From Basidiobolus ranarum (Eukaryota > Basidiobolomycota > Basidiobolomycetes > Basidiobolales), in NCBI GenBank assembly GCA_040143965.1, contig JASJQH010006906.1:1-44335 (forward strand): a stretch of DNA of 44,335 nt, in the 5' to 3' direction. The position numbers and the translations under genes are program-made. Shown here in pieces: positions 27,554-37,756 of this stretch. The notes under the pieces were generated by a model that worked only from the letters and a program-made list of their open reading frames with translations, was not told the DNA's origin and searched no databases. Each line of letters opens with the position of its first letter. Position 1 is the first letter of the stretch.

Positions 27554-28111
27554 TCAATACATGTGCATATCTCGATGACAAGTTTTACAGAGATATTTCA
27601 TACTCTGAACGTTTCTAGGATTGATGCAGGAAGTGGGTCTGCGAGAACGGAACAGTTTTCGTACCATCGTAGTAAACTTCTGTGAAAATGTAGATTTCAC
27701 TTTCGTATAAACTTCTACACTAGCTTGGCAGTGAGGACAAAAGGCTACAATTGGTGCATGACTGGGCAATGCTACAATCTCGAATTCAGTTGGTCGACGT
27801 TCATGATCCACGACCTCATAAGAAAGTCTACCTTCTTCGTTATTATCTATTACATAGGGTGGAGGTATTTCATTTTCTTCACTTTGAATTGGAGGCGCCG
27901 GTGTCAAATTAGCTAAAGGAGTTTCAATCGAACAGGTCGTCGATTCCTCTATATTCTCAGTGGATCTTGAAGTAGAGTTCGTAGGTGATTGTATGGAAAA
28001 TTCGGAAGGAGTTTCTTCAATATCCTCATAAGAGAAGTAGTTAACGGTGGGTGCAACTTTGTATGGTGTGCTATTGCATATGTAATTTGGATTGCTATTG
28101 TGTGCGTACAT
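27554..28111 (-). CDS. LITAF-like zinc-finger protein with PPPY motif
   Basis: Single-exon 185-residue protein. Residues 1-110 are disordered, rich in Ser, Thr, Pro and Glu, with IPPPYVID at about residue 83, a PPxY motif that WW-domain (Nedd4/Rsp5) ligases bind. The C-terminal third has CPHC, 43 residues, then CKTC (FCPHCQASVEVYT ... MKYLCKTCHRDM), which matches the LITAF/SIMPLE domain layout of two CxxC knuckles around a membrane-inserting core. Family members act at late endosomes. Oddity: the segment between the knuckles (STFSQKFTTMVRKLFRSRR) is basic and only weakly hydrophobic, where LITAF normally has a hydrophobic helix. So this is LITAF-like rather than canonical; a plain zinc ribbon is the alternative. 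It lies downstream of the GH20 gene on the same strand. Confidence 0.6.
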   Translation of the reverse strand: MYAHNSNPNYICNSTPYKVAPTVNYFSYEDIEETPSEFSIQSPTNSTSRSTENIEESTTCSIETPLANLTPAPPIQSEENEIPPPYVIDNNEEGRLSYEVVDHERRPTEFEIVALPSHAPIVAFCPHCQASVEVYTKVKSTFSQKFTTMVRKLFRSRRPTSCINPRNVQSMKYLCKTCHRDMHMY

Positions 28112-28296
28112 TTCGGATGCTTTTAATGAAGAGAAATTCCAGAATTGGGGGATTCCTGTGACCTTCTAGTTATATAGATTTTCATCAGTAATAGCATCAA
28201 CATGTATCGTAAAATCATCGAATATAGTTGAAATTCTACGGGTTTTTAAGAAAATCATGAATTCTTTTAAAATGAGCATAGTTTGAATGAAATTGG

Positions 28297-28302
28297 TTTA
28301 TT
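28297..28302 (-). terminator. Poly(A) signal of GH20 gene
   Basis: AATAAA on the minus strand about 35 bp after the stop codon of the hexosaminidase-like gene. Confidence 0.45.
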
Positions 28303-28336
28303 ACAGAGTATAAGTACAAACAAAATTTGACCAAAG

Positions 28337-30175
28337 CTAGTTAGTTTCACATATCAACTCAATTAGCCTGTCAATCCTAGAAAGTCTGGCTTCAAACTGA
28401 GGCAACATATGATTTCCGAATGCATTGAATGTATCTTGAGTCCATAGACGCTCGCTCATGGCACCCAGCCTACCTTTTAAGCAGTGAATTTCTTTTTCGA
28501 CTTCAGATTCCCACACTACAATACTGGCACCGTGTACTCGAGGTCCTCTTGAGTAGGGTGCTCCAGCTTCCTTAGGCAAAGTGACCCATTTTGTCTTCCT
28601 TCCTCGTTCAGGGATGCCTCCGAATTCACAACTCCCTTGCCACTTGAGAATATCTTTGACGGAGGAGCCATCGGTTCCTACCACGTATAAGGGTGACCAC
28701 GCTCCATTGATGATGCTGTAGCCGTCTCGGATCAAGTGATCTGGTTGGTAATCTTGCATTGACCAGGTCATGATCAAGATATCCTTTGGTGGGAGTGGGG
28801 TCGAATGTGCAGCAAAGGATTCCCAAACGATGGACCTTCTGGTGGGTTGATAGAAACCAAGATCGGCTGGAATGTTGGATCCGGGTAAGGTCGGAGGAGA
28901 GTAACACGAGTGAATGTTAAGATTTCTAACATGGTAATTCATGAAGCCCATGAAATCCCATAGTAATTCCTTATCTGAGGAAATGTGATGTTTTCTATTA
29001 ATAGCTCTCTGAAAATGGGGATCTTCATCAGCATCAGTCACATCAACCTCGTCGAAGCCAATATGTATATATGGAGAGTAGGGGAACAGTTTGGCTACAT
29101 GGCTCAACATGGGCAGAATCACACAGTTTAGCACCGTTTCATTGGCGAAGTTGACTACTGAGCGTATACGATCCTGGCCATCATTACTGTATGTGCCCAA
29201 GAGCTCAGGTGAGGACCGAATGAGGGCTTCAGAGTGGCCAGGAATATCGAACTCTGGCACCAAGATGACTCCACGTGTAAATGCGTACAAATTCAGGTCT
29301 TTCAATTCTTGAATGGTATAGGCTGGCTCACCATGCACGTTATGAATGGCTTTCCCGATTTCTGATAAATCCACCCCATTATAGAATTCCGGACTGGGCG
29401 AAGGGATCATGAAGTTCTCGTTATCGGTCAAATGCAAATGCAAATATCGAAGCTTATACAAACTGCACAGATCGATAATGGATTGTAGATGCTCAATTGA
29501 ATGGTACTCTCGTGCCACATCCAACATCAATCCACGATATTCGTCAGGTGTCGATGGCCAATCTTCAACGATGATATTTGGCCATATAAATTCGTTTGGA
29601 GTGCGCTCCTCCAATAGTTGAACGAGGGTACTGACTGCGTATGCGGCTCCTTCGGGGTTTTGAACATCTATGGTAACTTGCCGTTGTTGAGCATCAATGA
29701 CAACCCTGTACCTACCATCCATAGAAGCATCTCCAAATCTTTGTAGATTAAAACTAACATTTACGATATTGCTTTGGGGATTTCCCCCTCCAAGAAATTC
29801 ATTCGTGACCACTATTCTCTCTTCCCCGGCATTTAATATCCGTTGTAACCATGCTTTCAACACCAAAGCGTTCCCCAAGAGCCAACTAGAGTTACAATTA
29901 ATTTCTACGCTAACCTCTCCTAGTGATATCAGAGCGACGTGGTCATGTTTCGTTTCATTTTTGGGGGTTGGAATCACCTGAAATTGATGCTCTAATGTCA
30001 AGCCCGGTCTTGGTGGAACTACTGGAGGAGCATTTTCACAAGGGTACTGTTGAGGTGTGTCATATCTTGAGCCAGGTGGTGTTTGTGAGTTCCCGGAGTC
30101 TTCTTCACCCAAAACATCCTTAGCCTTGTATAAAGCTTTCTTAAAAAAAGTGCTAGTTTTCTGTAGAAAAGGCAT
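28337..30175 (-). CDS. GH20 beta-N-acetylhexosaminidase-like protein without signal peptide
   Basis: Glycoside hydrolase family 20 protein, predicted to release terminal GlcNAc or GalNAc. Intronless, 612 residues. Residues about 75-200 form the GH20b-like N-terminal domain. The catalytic barrel begins at EDWPSTPDEYRGLMLDVAR (residue 204), with YLHLHLTDNENF, VPEFDIPGHSEA (His314) and the catalytic pair Asp375-Glu376 in YIHIGFDEVDV; the family's usual GGDE is GFDE here. Conserved Trp-rich strands follow (SIVWESFAA, ILIMTWSMQDYQ, SIVVWESE). The first 60 residues are not a secretion signal: they form a basic amphipathic helix (LQKTSTFFKKALYKAKDVLG) and a Pro-rich stretch with PPRPG. So the enzyme is likely cytosolic or peripherally membrane-bound, which is unusual for fungal chitin-degrading hexosaminidases. 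Single-exon form and layout raise the possibility of a bacterial origin. Confidence 0.88.
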   Translation of the reverse strand: MPFLQKTSTFFKKALYKAKDVLGEEDSGNSQTPPGSRYDTPQQYPCENAPPVVPPRPGLTLEHQFQVIPTPKNETKHDHVALISLGEVSVEINCNSSWLLGNALVLKAWLQRILNAGEERIVVTNEFLGGGNPQSNIVNVSFNLQRFGDASMDGRYRVVIDAQQRQVTIDVQNPEGAAYAVSTLVQLLEERTPNEFIWPNIIVEDWPSTPDEYRGLMLDVAREYHSIEHLQSIIDLCSLYKLRYLHLHLTDNENFMIPSPSPEFYNGVDLSEIGKAIHNVHGEPAYTIQELKDLNLYAFTRGVILVPEFDIPGHSEALIRSSPELLGTYSNDGQDRIRSVVNFANETVLNCVILPMLSHVAKLFPYSPYIHIGFDEVDVTDADEDPHFQRAINRKHHISSDKELLWDFMGFMNYHVRNLNIHSCYSPPTLPGSNIPADLGFYQPTRRSIVWESFAAHSTPLPPKDILIMTWSMQDYQPDHLIRDGYSIINGAWSPLYVVGTDGSSVKDILKWQGSCEFGGIPERGRKTKWVTLPKEAGAPYSRGPRVHGASIVVWESEVEKEIHCLKGRLGAMSERLWTQDTFNAFGNHMLPQFEARLSRIDRLIELICETN

Positions 30176-30947
30176 AGTTACATGCGACTATGGGTAACCC
30201 ACTCCACTTTTATACTCATTGGTGATTGCATGGGAAATCGGAGGACAATACACCACTGAGCACGGCAATCGGAATCAATAAATAGCAATTTTTAAAGTAG
30301 CAATATGTTAGTGGAATATACAAGTAAATTATCGTAACATAATGACTCTTTTATATCCAGCGCCTCTTGGCGTTGTATTATGGCTAGATCAGAATTACAA
30401 TGTTTATCCATTTTAGCGCTTTTTATTGGTTAAGATAAAAGAAGTTGGGGATGTATGATTCATTAGGTATTTGGCTATAATAATTGAAATACCGCTAGAA
30501 ATACAACTAGAAATACAGCTTGCGAAACACTGATTTAATCACGATCACTGGTTTTAGCTCAGTCAAGTTACCTAATAAGTGCTGTTTCTGTTTAGCTCAG
30601 TCAAGTTACCTAATAGGTGCTGTTTCTGATACATTTGTGTTCTGGCTCGAGAGACTACTCGAGAAACTCTACTTTTCTAGCTCAGTGAAGAATAAGAAGG
30701 TTATATATATTCGTACTTTGTTAAGTATGTCGAAGCTGGTAGAGGGAGATCTAAAGTTCATTTTCACTGGATCCAGCCCAACTTATCACCATAACAGTGT
30801 TCTAGCTCCCGCCTTGCCGCCTTCCCACTTATTTGTCATATATGTTGTAAACATTCTAAACCAGGAGGAGTAACATTCATGTATACTTGATTTCTGATAG
30901 TAGAAGACGTAAATAATTCCAACTATTACCAGGTTTCTCTGTATACC
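30176..30947. other. Intergenic spacer, 772 bp, with tandem repeat
   Basis: Spacer between the GH20 gene and the cyclin gene (both minus). It contains a two-copy 38-bp tandem repeat. An open frame of 117 codons on the plus strand (30520-30873) overlaps the repeat; it has no family resemblance and is probably chance. Confidence 0.5.
30553..30628. repeat. Two-copy 38-bp tandem repeat with box-A-like motif
   Basis: Units 30553-30590 and 30591-30628 differ at one base (AATAAGTGC versus AATAGGTGC). Each begins TTTAGCTCAGTCAAG, and a third TAGCTCAGTG lies at 30678. TAGCTCAGT resembles the tRNA box A. No good box B follows at normal spacing, so it is not called a tRNA. Confidence 0.8.
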
Positions 30948-31631
30948 TTATCGATTTAGGGGTAATAATTCAGAGCCAAGAGGCGGATAACAAATAGAGT
31001 ATCCATTGGAATAAGGATGGCGGCTGTATACATTGGAATAAGGATGGTGGTTAGAATTTCTTGTGATATCACAATAGTTGGATTTCCAAGAATTTAAGAA
31101 GGGTAGATCTACTGTATCCAAGTAGGTGATTTCTTGATGGTGTACAAATTGCTCTACATAAAGCAACCATTGAGAGAACTCTTCTTCCGACATATGTAAA
31201 TCATATTTAATTGAACGGAGAAATTCCACTTCCATTTGGTTAAGCTCCTCCACTGGGATAAAGGTTATGTCGGACCAGGTTTGGTTTGTATATGTGGAAT
31301 CTTCCAACATCTTATGAGATATCATTAAAGAAATCACGAATAGTCGGCATTCAGATCCCTCTTCCCCACGAATTCCGGGACAATACTTCGTTAATCGTTG
31401 TATGTATTTTAAACCGAGAAAAATGACCGATGGACTCGCTTCACTACGCGTTATCACTCCTTTATAGAAATCTCGAAACATTAAGTTAGGTGTCTCCAGT
31501 CTTATATTGGGCTGATAATGCCACATTTGATGTACCATATAACCAGCAAAATTTGACAGCAGAGGGATGTTTTGATTTGAAAATTGGGATAGTAGCGGAT
31601 ATTTAACCGACAACCAAGTTTGTGGCATCAT
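30948..31631 (-). CDS. PHO80/Pcl-type cyclin
   Basis: Regulatory subunit for a Pho85/CDK5-type kinase. Intronless, 227 residues, close to the size of small Pcl cyclins. Residues about 50-165 form the cyclin box: FRDFYKGVITRSEASPSV, then IFLGLKYIQRLTKYCPG, ECRLFVISLMISHKMLEDST, YTNQTWSDI, and the PVEELNQMEVEFLRSIKYDL helix pair typical of PHO80-like cyclins. The C-terminus is Tyr/Pro/Ser/Asn-rich and contains a 17-bp DNA repeat with 27-bp period (31004-31020 and 31031-31047), which encodes two HPYSN-containing units. The start is the first of two adjacent ATGs (MMPQTW). It is divergent from the ene-reductase gene. Family call firm; exact kinase partner and process (phosphate, polarity, glycogen) unknown. 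Confidence 0.88.
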   Translation of the reverse strand: MMPQTWLSVKYPLLSQFSNQNIPLLSNFAGYMVHQMWHYQPNIRLETPNLMFRDFYKGVITRSEASPSVIFLGLKYIQRLTKYCPGIRGEEGSECRLFVISLMISHKMLEDSTYTNQTWSDITFIPVEELNQMEVEFLRSIKYDLHMSEEEFSQWLLYVEQFVHHQEITYLDTVDLPFLNSWKSNYCDITRNSNHHPYSNVYSRHPYSNGYSICYPPLGSELLPLNR

Positions 31632-32683
31632 TTAAAGAGATCTTTGTTTTACAGGGTAGTTACGATTTAAGGATTAAAAAGCGATATCTCTAAAGAAAGT
31701 GAAGGCAAGCGGTGTGAACGGGGTGATGGAGCTCCTTGTTAGGAGGAGAGGGAAAGAAGGGATCCAAATTCACCAGTTTGGAGTAATCCAAGATGGAGCG
31801 AACAGATAGTATAAGGTGAAGTACATTTGAGATTAGGGACTCATTTGTATTATATACAGATAGCCAGAAACCATAGTAAATAAATGGCTGAATTCTCTCA
31901 AAAACTCAGGAGGTAGCGTGGTACATACATAATTGTGCTTTATTCATCGTTGATCAAATTATGCATTAGGGATCATAGACTGTAAATCCATTTGTATGGA
32001 AATCTTATTTTTGTTCGTCTTTGTTGCTTGTTCCAATAATCACATTTGTTCCTCTTTATCACACCACAAGCCGTCCATTTAGTGTACTCATTCTGTACAC
32101 ATAACTCGTCTTTGTTCAAATAAGTTGTAAAGCAATAACAGTGTGCCAGGGTAGCAAAAGATGGTCATATAGCTGAAGCACACGCCACCTGCAAACCATG
32201 ACTGATTTCTATTATTTAGTATTGTTTATTGTGCTCATATATTAGCATCAAGTAGCCTTTAAATCGATATATCAGAAATCACGCAGTATTATAGGAAGCT
32301 ATAACCATTGCTTATATAAACGATAAAGAGAAACCAGGTTTAGTGATGGTACGATGGTCTTCAATCAAGTTACTAATCATTACTAATTCTTCTTCCTATG
32401 AAATTGAAACGTACCTTTCACTTTATGCAAAATCACATCAATTCTTGACTAATCTACTTCTACAATTTCATAAATTTAATATCCAATGAAAAGTCTGAAA
32501 TTAATAAGCTGGAGATCATTTTTTCTATGAAAAATGAATAGTGTATATTAGTCAGCAATACTGATTAGTAAGCAAATGGAAACACGATGATTTTTTTCTG
32601 CACACTTTGGCTTGGTATAAATAGTCAGTGATTCTTACCAATGGTATTTATCATTTCAAGACATAAATCTCCGATATCACAAA
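31632..32683. other. Divergent intergenic region, 1.05 kb
   Basis: AT-rich region between the cyclin gene (minus) and the ene-reductase gene (plus), holding both promoters. A clear TATA box serves the latter. No ORF, RNA or repeat recognised. Confidence 0.5.
32616..32623 (+). promoter_or_regulatory. TATA box of ene-reductase gene
   Basis: TATAAATA 61 bp upstream of the end of the leader, with the ATG at 32684. This is the sharpest core-promoter motif in the window and suits an inducible gene. Confidence 0.55.
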
Positions 32684-33862
32684 ATGACTGTTGCTCAAAA
32701 CATTTCTTCTCAGTTTGTTCAGCAAGCTAAACCAGCTCCTGGTGCCGTGATGCCCACTCATCAAGGTGAAATTCCGGGCCTATTCAAACCTTTAACTATA
32801 CGTGATGTGACTTTGAAGAATCGCATTGCTGTACCACCCATGTGCACCTATACCGCTGAAGATGGCTTTATGAATGATTTCCATCTTGTACATATTGGCC
32901 AATATGCCAATTATGGTGTTGGTTTAATCATTGTAGAAGCTACTGCAGTGCTCCCTAATGGTAGAATAACTCCTAATTGTCTCGGCTTATGGAAAGACGA
33001 ACACATGGTTCAAATGAAGAGGGTCGTAGACTACATCCATGGTGCCGGATCTATTGCTGGTATACAGATTGGCCACGCAGGTCGTAAGGCATCCACTCCA
33101 CCACCATTCATCGTTAAGAAATCTGACAGAGAAACCCTCACAGATGCACAAGGTGGCTGGGGAGATATCTGGGCTCCATCTCCCATTAGCTGGGATGAAG
33201 GTTGGGCAGTGCCTCATGAGATCTCTTTAAGTGATATTGCCACCGTCAAACAAGCATTTGTCGACGCAGCCGTTCGTGCTAACCAGGTTGGATATGATGT
33301 ACTCGAAATCCATGGTGCTCATGGTTACTTGATCAGCGAGTTCCTCTCCCCCATTAGTAACCAACGTACTGATGATTATGGAGGTAGCTTTGAAAATCGC
33401 GTACGACTTGCTGTTGAGATAGTTCAAGCAATTCGTCAAGTCTGGCCAGCCGAAAAACCTCTATTCTTCCGTATCTCTGCCTTCGAATGGGTTGAAGGGG
33501 GATGGTCAGCTGAAGATACTATCGAGTTTGCCAAAATAATTTACCCTCTTGGTGTTGATCTATTAGATTGCTCTACAGGTGGCAACGTTTCCACACAAAA
33601 GATCGCCGCTAAGCCCGGGTTCCAAGTAACATATGCTGAACAGGTCAAACATCAAGTTCCAGGATTGTTAACCGGAGCAGTTGGTTTGATTACTGAAGCT
33701 CACCAGGCCAATGAGATTGTTGAAAAGGATGAAGCTGACTTGGTACTCATAGGAAGAGAGCTCCTACGTAATCCTACTTGGGCGTTGCAAGCGGCTCTAG
33801 ACTTAGGGGTTGATGTTAACTGGCCTGCACAGTACGGCTATTGCTCTAAACCTCGTAAATGA
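32684..33862 (+). CDS. Old Yellow Enzyme, YqjM-like NADPH dehydrogenase (ene-reductase)
   Basis: FMN-dependent NAD(P)H oxidoreductase that reduces activated C=C bonds; in this subgroup often a stress or xenobiotic enzyme. Intronless, 392 residues in a single TIM barrel. It belongs to the YqjM (thermophilic-like) class rather than the classical yeast OYE class: PPMCTYTAEDG carries the redox-sensing Cys and the Tyr of that class, IQIGHAGRKAS the Lys-side motif, EIHGAHGYLISEFLSP the substrate His pair and Tyr, then SNQRTDDYGGSFENR, DLLDCSTGGN and LVLIGRELLRNP for FMN. The 40-residue N-terminal extension is not a signal peptide. The ATG sits after a TATA box. YqjM-type enzymes are common in bacteria and also occur in filamentous fungi, so transfer is possible but not shown. 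Confidence 0.95.
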   Translation: MTVAQNISSQFVQQAKPAPGAVMPTHQGEIPGLFKPLTIRDVTLKNRIAVPPMCTYTAEDGFMNDFHLVHIGQYANYGVGLIIVEATAVLPNGRITPNCLGLWKDEHMVQMKRVVDYIHGAGSIAGIQIGHAGRKASTPPPFIVKKSDRETLTDAQGGWGDIWAPSPISWDEGWAVPHEISLSDIATVKQAFVDAAVRANQVGYDVLEIHGAHGYLISEFLSPISNQRTDDYGGSFENRVRLAVEIVQAIRQVWPAEKPLFFRISAFEWVEGGWSAEDTIEFAKIIYPLGVDLLDCSTGGNVSTQKIAAKPGFQVTYAEQVKHQVPGLLTGAVGLITEAHQANEIVEKDEADLVLIGRELLRNPTWALQAALDLGVDVNWPAQYGYCSKPRK

Positions 33863-33924
33863 TTACCCCGATCTGTCTCTATAGTTCAATACAATACGTC
33901 ATAGACATAATTTACGCACAAACC

Positions 33925-33930
33925 AATAAA
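33925..33930 (+). terminator. Poly(A) signal of ene-reductase gene
   Basis: AATAAA about 63 bp after the stop codon, before a TA-repeat stretch. Confidence 0.45.
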
Positions 33931-34153
33931 TCATTATCATAATGAGATGTTTATTATATATATATCATCAACAGTTAGAGATTTAGGAAACGATCATCGG
34001 TAATACAAGCGATCGTTGCTAATCTGAGGGCAAGAAATGAATTTTTACGAAGTCTTAAATATTTGGTGTTTACATGTGCTAATTAGAAATTACTAAGGCT
34101 CATTCCACTCTCGCATTTAATACAAGTATGTAACAGGATCACTTATGAAGTTA

Positions 34154-35458
34154 TCAAATACGGATATACCAACCTCTCCAATCCATAAAGTAGGCAATTG
34201 GCACGTAAACCAGCCAGATCCAACTTAGAGACCAAGCTAAACTAGCCAGATGTCCAGGTAACCAAGAAGCCCAGATTAGTTTATACATAAAACTATAGAA
34301 GCTCATGGATCCTCCCGTGGCGAAACTCAAGGAAGTATTGATTCGAACGAAATACATAAATCCAGCGAAATTCTCCGCAAACACGTAGATAATGAGGGGA
34401 TTTTTGCCAACGACTATACAAGTATTGAAGAAAAATCTGACAATTCGGTAAGGTGAGTTCAGGAAATCTTTCACATCAATAGCCCACATAAACACGGCCA
34501 ACACGGACACCGATACACCGCCAGCCAAGAGAACAAACGTAGGTGTCCATAGTGCTTTACTTATAGGAATGCCAGTTTGAATGAAATATGAAAATATCAT
34601 CAAAAATATAGCGATGAGCAAGAGCTGGGCAATCTTTTGGTAGCGATACGAGATTTCAACTAGCTTTTGACGGCGTTTCAGGATGTTCATACCAATAATA
34701 ACCCCTAGCCAGCATGAAACGCATGCCGTAACAGTGGACAAGCTTCCTTCTGGGTCGAATCTCTTCTTCTGATAGTTATGATTTTGCCCCCATAGATTAG
34801 AATCAAAGTAGGATTGAGTTGAGCATTCAGCGGTTAACAGTCCTCGTCCACAGCCCTCCCATGGAACGTTTACACCATAAGCAAGAGCAATCCACAACAC
34901 TATGGCGCTCAGGGGAAACCCAATACGTAGATAATAGTAGCCGATGGTTCCCTTGCGCTGTTTATAAGATAAGATGTACAGTACAGCATTGACCAAGTAA
35001 CAAATAGCTAAGCGTTGTAGCACACCCACAGGCCTCCACCATCCGGCAAGTCCATCCCACGCAAATGGGAAAGTATTATTCCAAATACCCAACAAGTAAA
35101 TGATGACAAATCTTTTTATGACCTTGAACCACATAGCCTTTTGGGAGATTTTCCCTTCGTTGGCGTGAATTGCTAGTGGAATAGCCAAACCCATGATAAA
35201 CAAAAAGTTGGGGAAAATCGAATCAGCCACCGAGAATCCTATCCACTCTGGATGCTCTAAGATACTGAAAGCGTCTGGTTGATAGTTACATAAGATCATG
35301 AACATTACGGTTAATCCTCGAGATACATCCACCGAGACTAATCGTTTAGATTTTGCTTTGGGAATTTCTTCGATGTCCAGGGTAGTTTCTTGTATTGTTT
35401 CCTTCATTTCTTCGTGTACCCTGTCAGTGTCATCTTGGGTCTTGGTAATTTCATTCAT
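34154..35458 (-). CDS. Multi-pass membrane HGSNAT-like acetyltransferase (DUF1624/DUF5009 type)
   Basis: Member of the family that includes human heparan-alpha-glucosaminide N-acetyltransferase and bacterial homologues; these move an acetyl group across a membrane to a glucosamine end. Intronless; the frame is open upstream to 35545 but the first ATG is at 35458 (MNEITKTQDD), giving 434 residues. After an acidic cytosolic N-terminus, KRLVSVDVSRGLTVMFMIL opens the first helix with the family's DxxRG motif, then PEWIGFSVADSIFPNFLFIMG, GVLQRLAICYLVNAVLY, and about ten hydrophobic helices in total. DPEGSLSTVTACVSCWLGV matches the family's DPEG-LS signature. The C-terminus MDWRGWYIRI fits the family's short basic end. 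Substrate and membrane (vacuole or plasma membrane) are not known. It is convergent with the ene-reductase gene. Confidence 0.88.
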   Translation of the reverse strand: MNEITKTQDDTDRVHEEMKETIQETTLDIEEIPKAKSKRLVSVDVSRGLTVMFMILCNYQPDAFSILEHPEWIGFSVADSIFPNFLFIMGLAIPLAIHANEGKISQKAMWFKVIKRFVIIYLLGIWNNTFPFAWDGLAGWWRPVGVLQRLAICYLVNAVLYILSYKQRKGTIGYYYLRIGFPLSAIVLWIALAYGVNVPWEGCGRGLLTAECSTQSYFDSNLWGQNHNYQKKRFDPEGSLSTVTACVSCWLGVIIGMNILKRRQKLVEISYRYQKIAQLLLIAIFLMIFSYFIQTGIPISKALWTPTFVLLAGGVSVSVLAVFMWAIDVKDFLNSPYRIVRFFFNTCIVVGKNPLIIYVFAENFAGFMYFVRINTSLSFATGGSMSFYSFMYKLIWASWLPGHLASLAWSLSWIWLVYVPIAYFMDWRGWYIRI

Positions 35459-36121
35459 GGTATAGAATGGGAGATGGAGTAGGAAAGTCCAAGTCAGTAT
35501 TTTGATGGATGGAGGCTTTATATACAAAGCTACTTTTGTTGTCAAAAATTTTTATCTGAATTAGAGCTCCTAGTGTGTGACGATAGATGGAGTTAATTAG
35601 CTCTTGAATTAGAATATATTCAAATGTCATTAAAATATTTAGAGCCCAATTAGTACATATATATCTTAGAACGGGTTGACGCCGTGGATATTGAAATCAA
35701 GATAGAGTTTGCGATACACTTGTATAAAGCGTTGCATTTTATGAGGCAACACTGTATATAGTAGAATTGATGTATACCAGACTTCCGAATACACTGAAGG
35801 ATCGGCAACTGGGCACTAGGTGGATATATTAAGCTTAATGAATGTGATACTAAAAGTCTCCTGACTGAATTGTCACCATTAGTTAACGCTTCCCCGGCTC
35901 AGTAGCTTGCTTCTCACAAGTTCATTCCAGGATTTGTTATGTGCTAGACAAAAAAGATTTATTACAATATGAAAGCCTTAATTTTACACTCAACTAAGAC
36001 GACACTTCAATAATAGAATGTGAACAGTAACTACGGATACATTCAATGTGTAAGTTGCATAGATTATACATAAAATAACCATCTTCAAAATAAATAAATG
36101 AAATTTGGCCAGTTGCTAATT
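35459..36121. other. Intergenic spacer, 663 bp
   Basis: AT-rich spacer between two minus-strand genes. It includes the promoter of the HGSNAT-like gene and the 3' UTR of the cap methyltransferase gene. No gene, RNA or repeat seen. Confidence 0.5.
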
Positions 36122-37423
<1,302 letters not shown>

Positions 37424-37756
37424 GATGCAATACAAGTGAGAAGTAGTTTGTGTAAGTAACTGATCTGTGGCTATTAAAGCTCAACACTCAGTTTGATACT
37501 TGAATTTTAGTGAAGTGTGTAGTTTTACCCACCGCACCTTTTCTAGCTCTTACAAAACCCCTAAATGAAGCAAATTTAACACGAAATCACCATACAAATA
37601 CACATGAAAATATGATCGATTAATCTAATGAATTAAGATCAACCGATAATGAATAATGCCAAAGGTGAATTTACAACTTTCGGAGATAATTCGACCACCA
37701 AGTCTCAACTATTTTGATAAACACTAATCTTAAACCACCGTCAAGCTCATCTCAGT
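37424..37756. promoter_or_regulatory. Bidirectional promoter region, 333 bp
   Basis: Short region separating the divergent starts of the cap methyltransferase gene (minus) and the AP-2 mu gene (plus). It is AT-rich with no clear TATA box. Both promoters must lie here or overlap the genes. Confidence 0.5.

Noticed and set aside
30553-30690. CRISPR array or tRNA cluster
   Set aside because: Units are directly adjacent without spacers, only two to three copies exist, and the genome is eukaryotic; no box B or cloverleaf forms.
30520-30873. 117-codon plus-strand open frame
   Set aside because: It starts in and crosses the 38-bp tandem repeat, has no recognisable domain and lies in a spacer; probably chance.
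35459-35545. Upstream extension of the HGSNAT-like protein by 29 residues
   Set aside because: The extension begins at a TTG codon; the first ATG at 35458 directly precedes the acidic N-terminus and is the better start.
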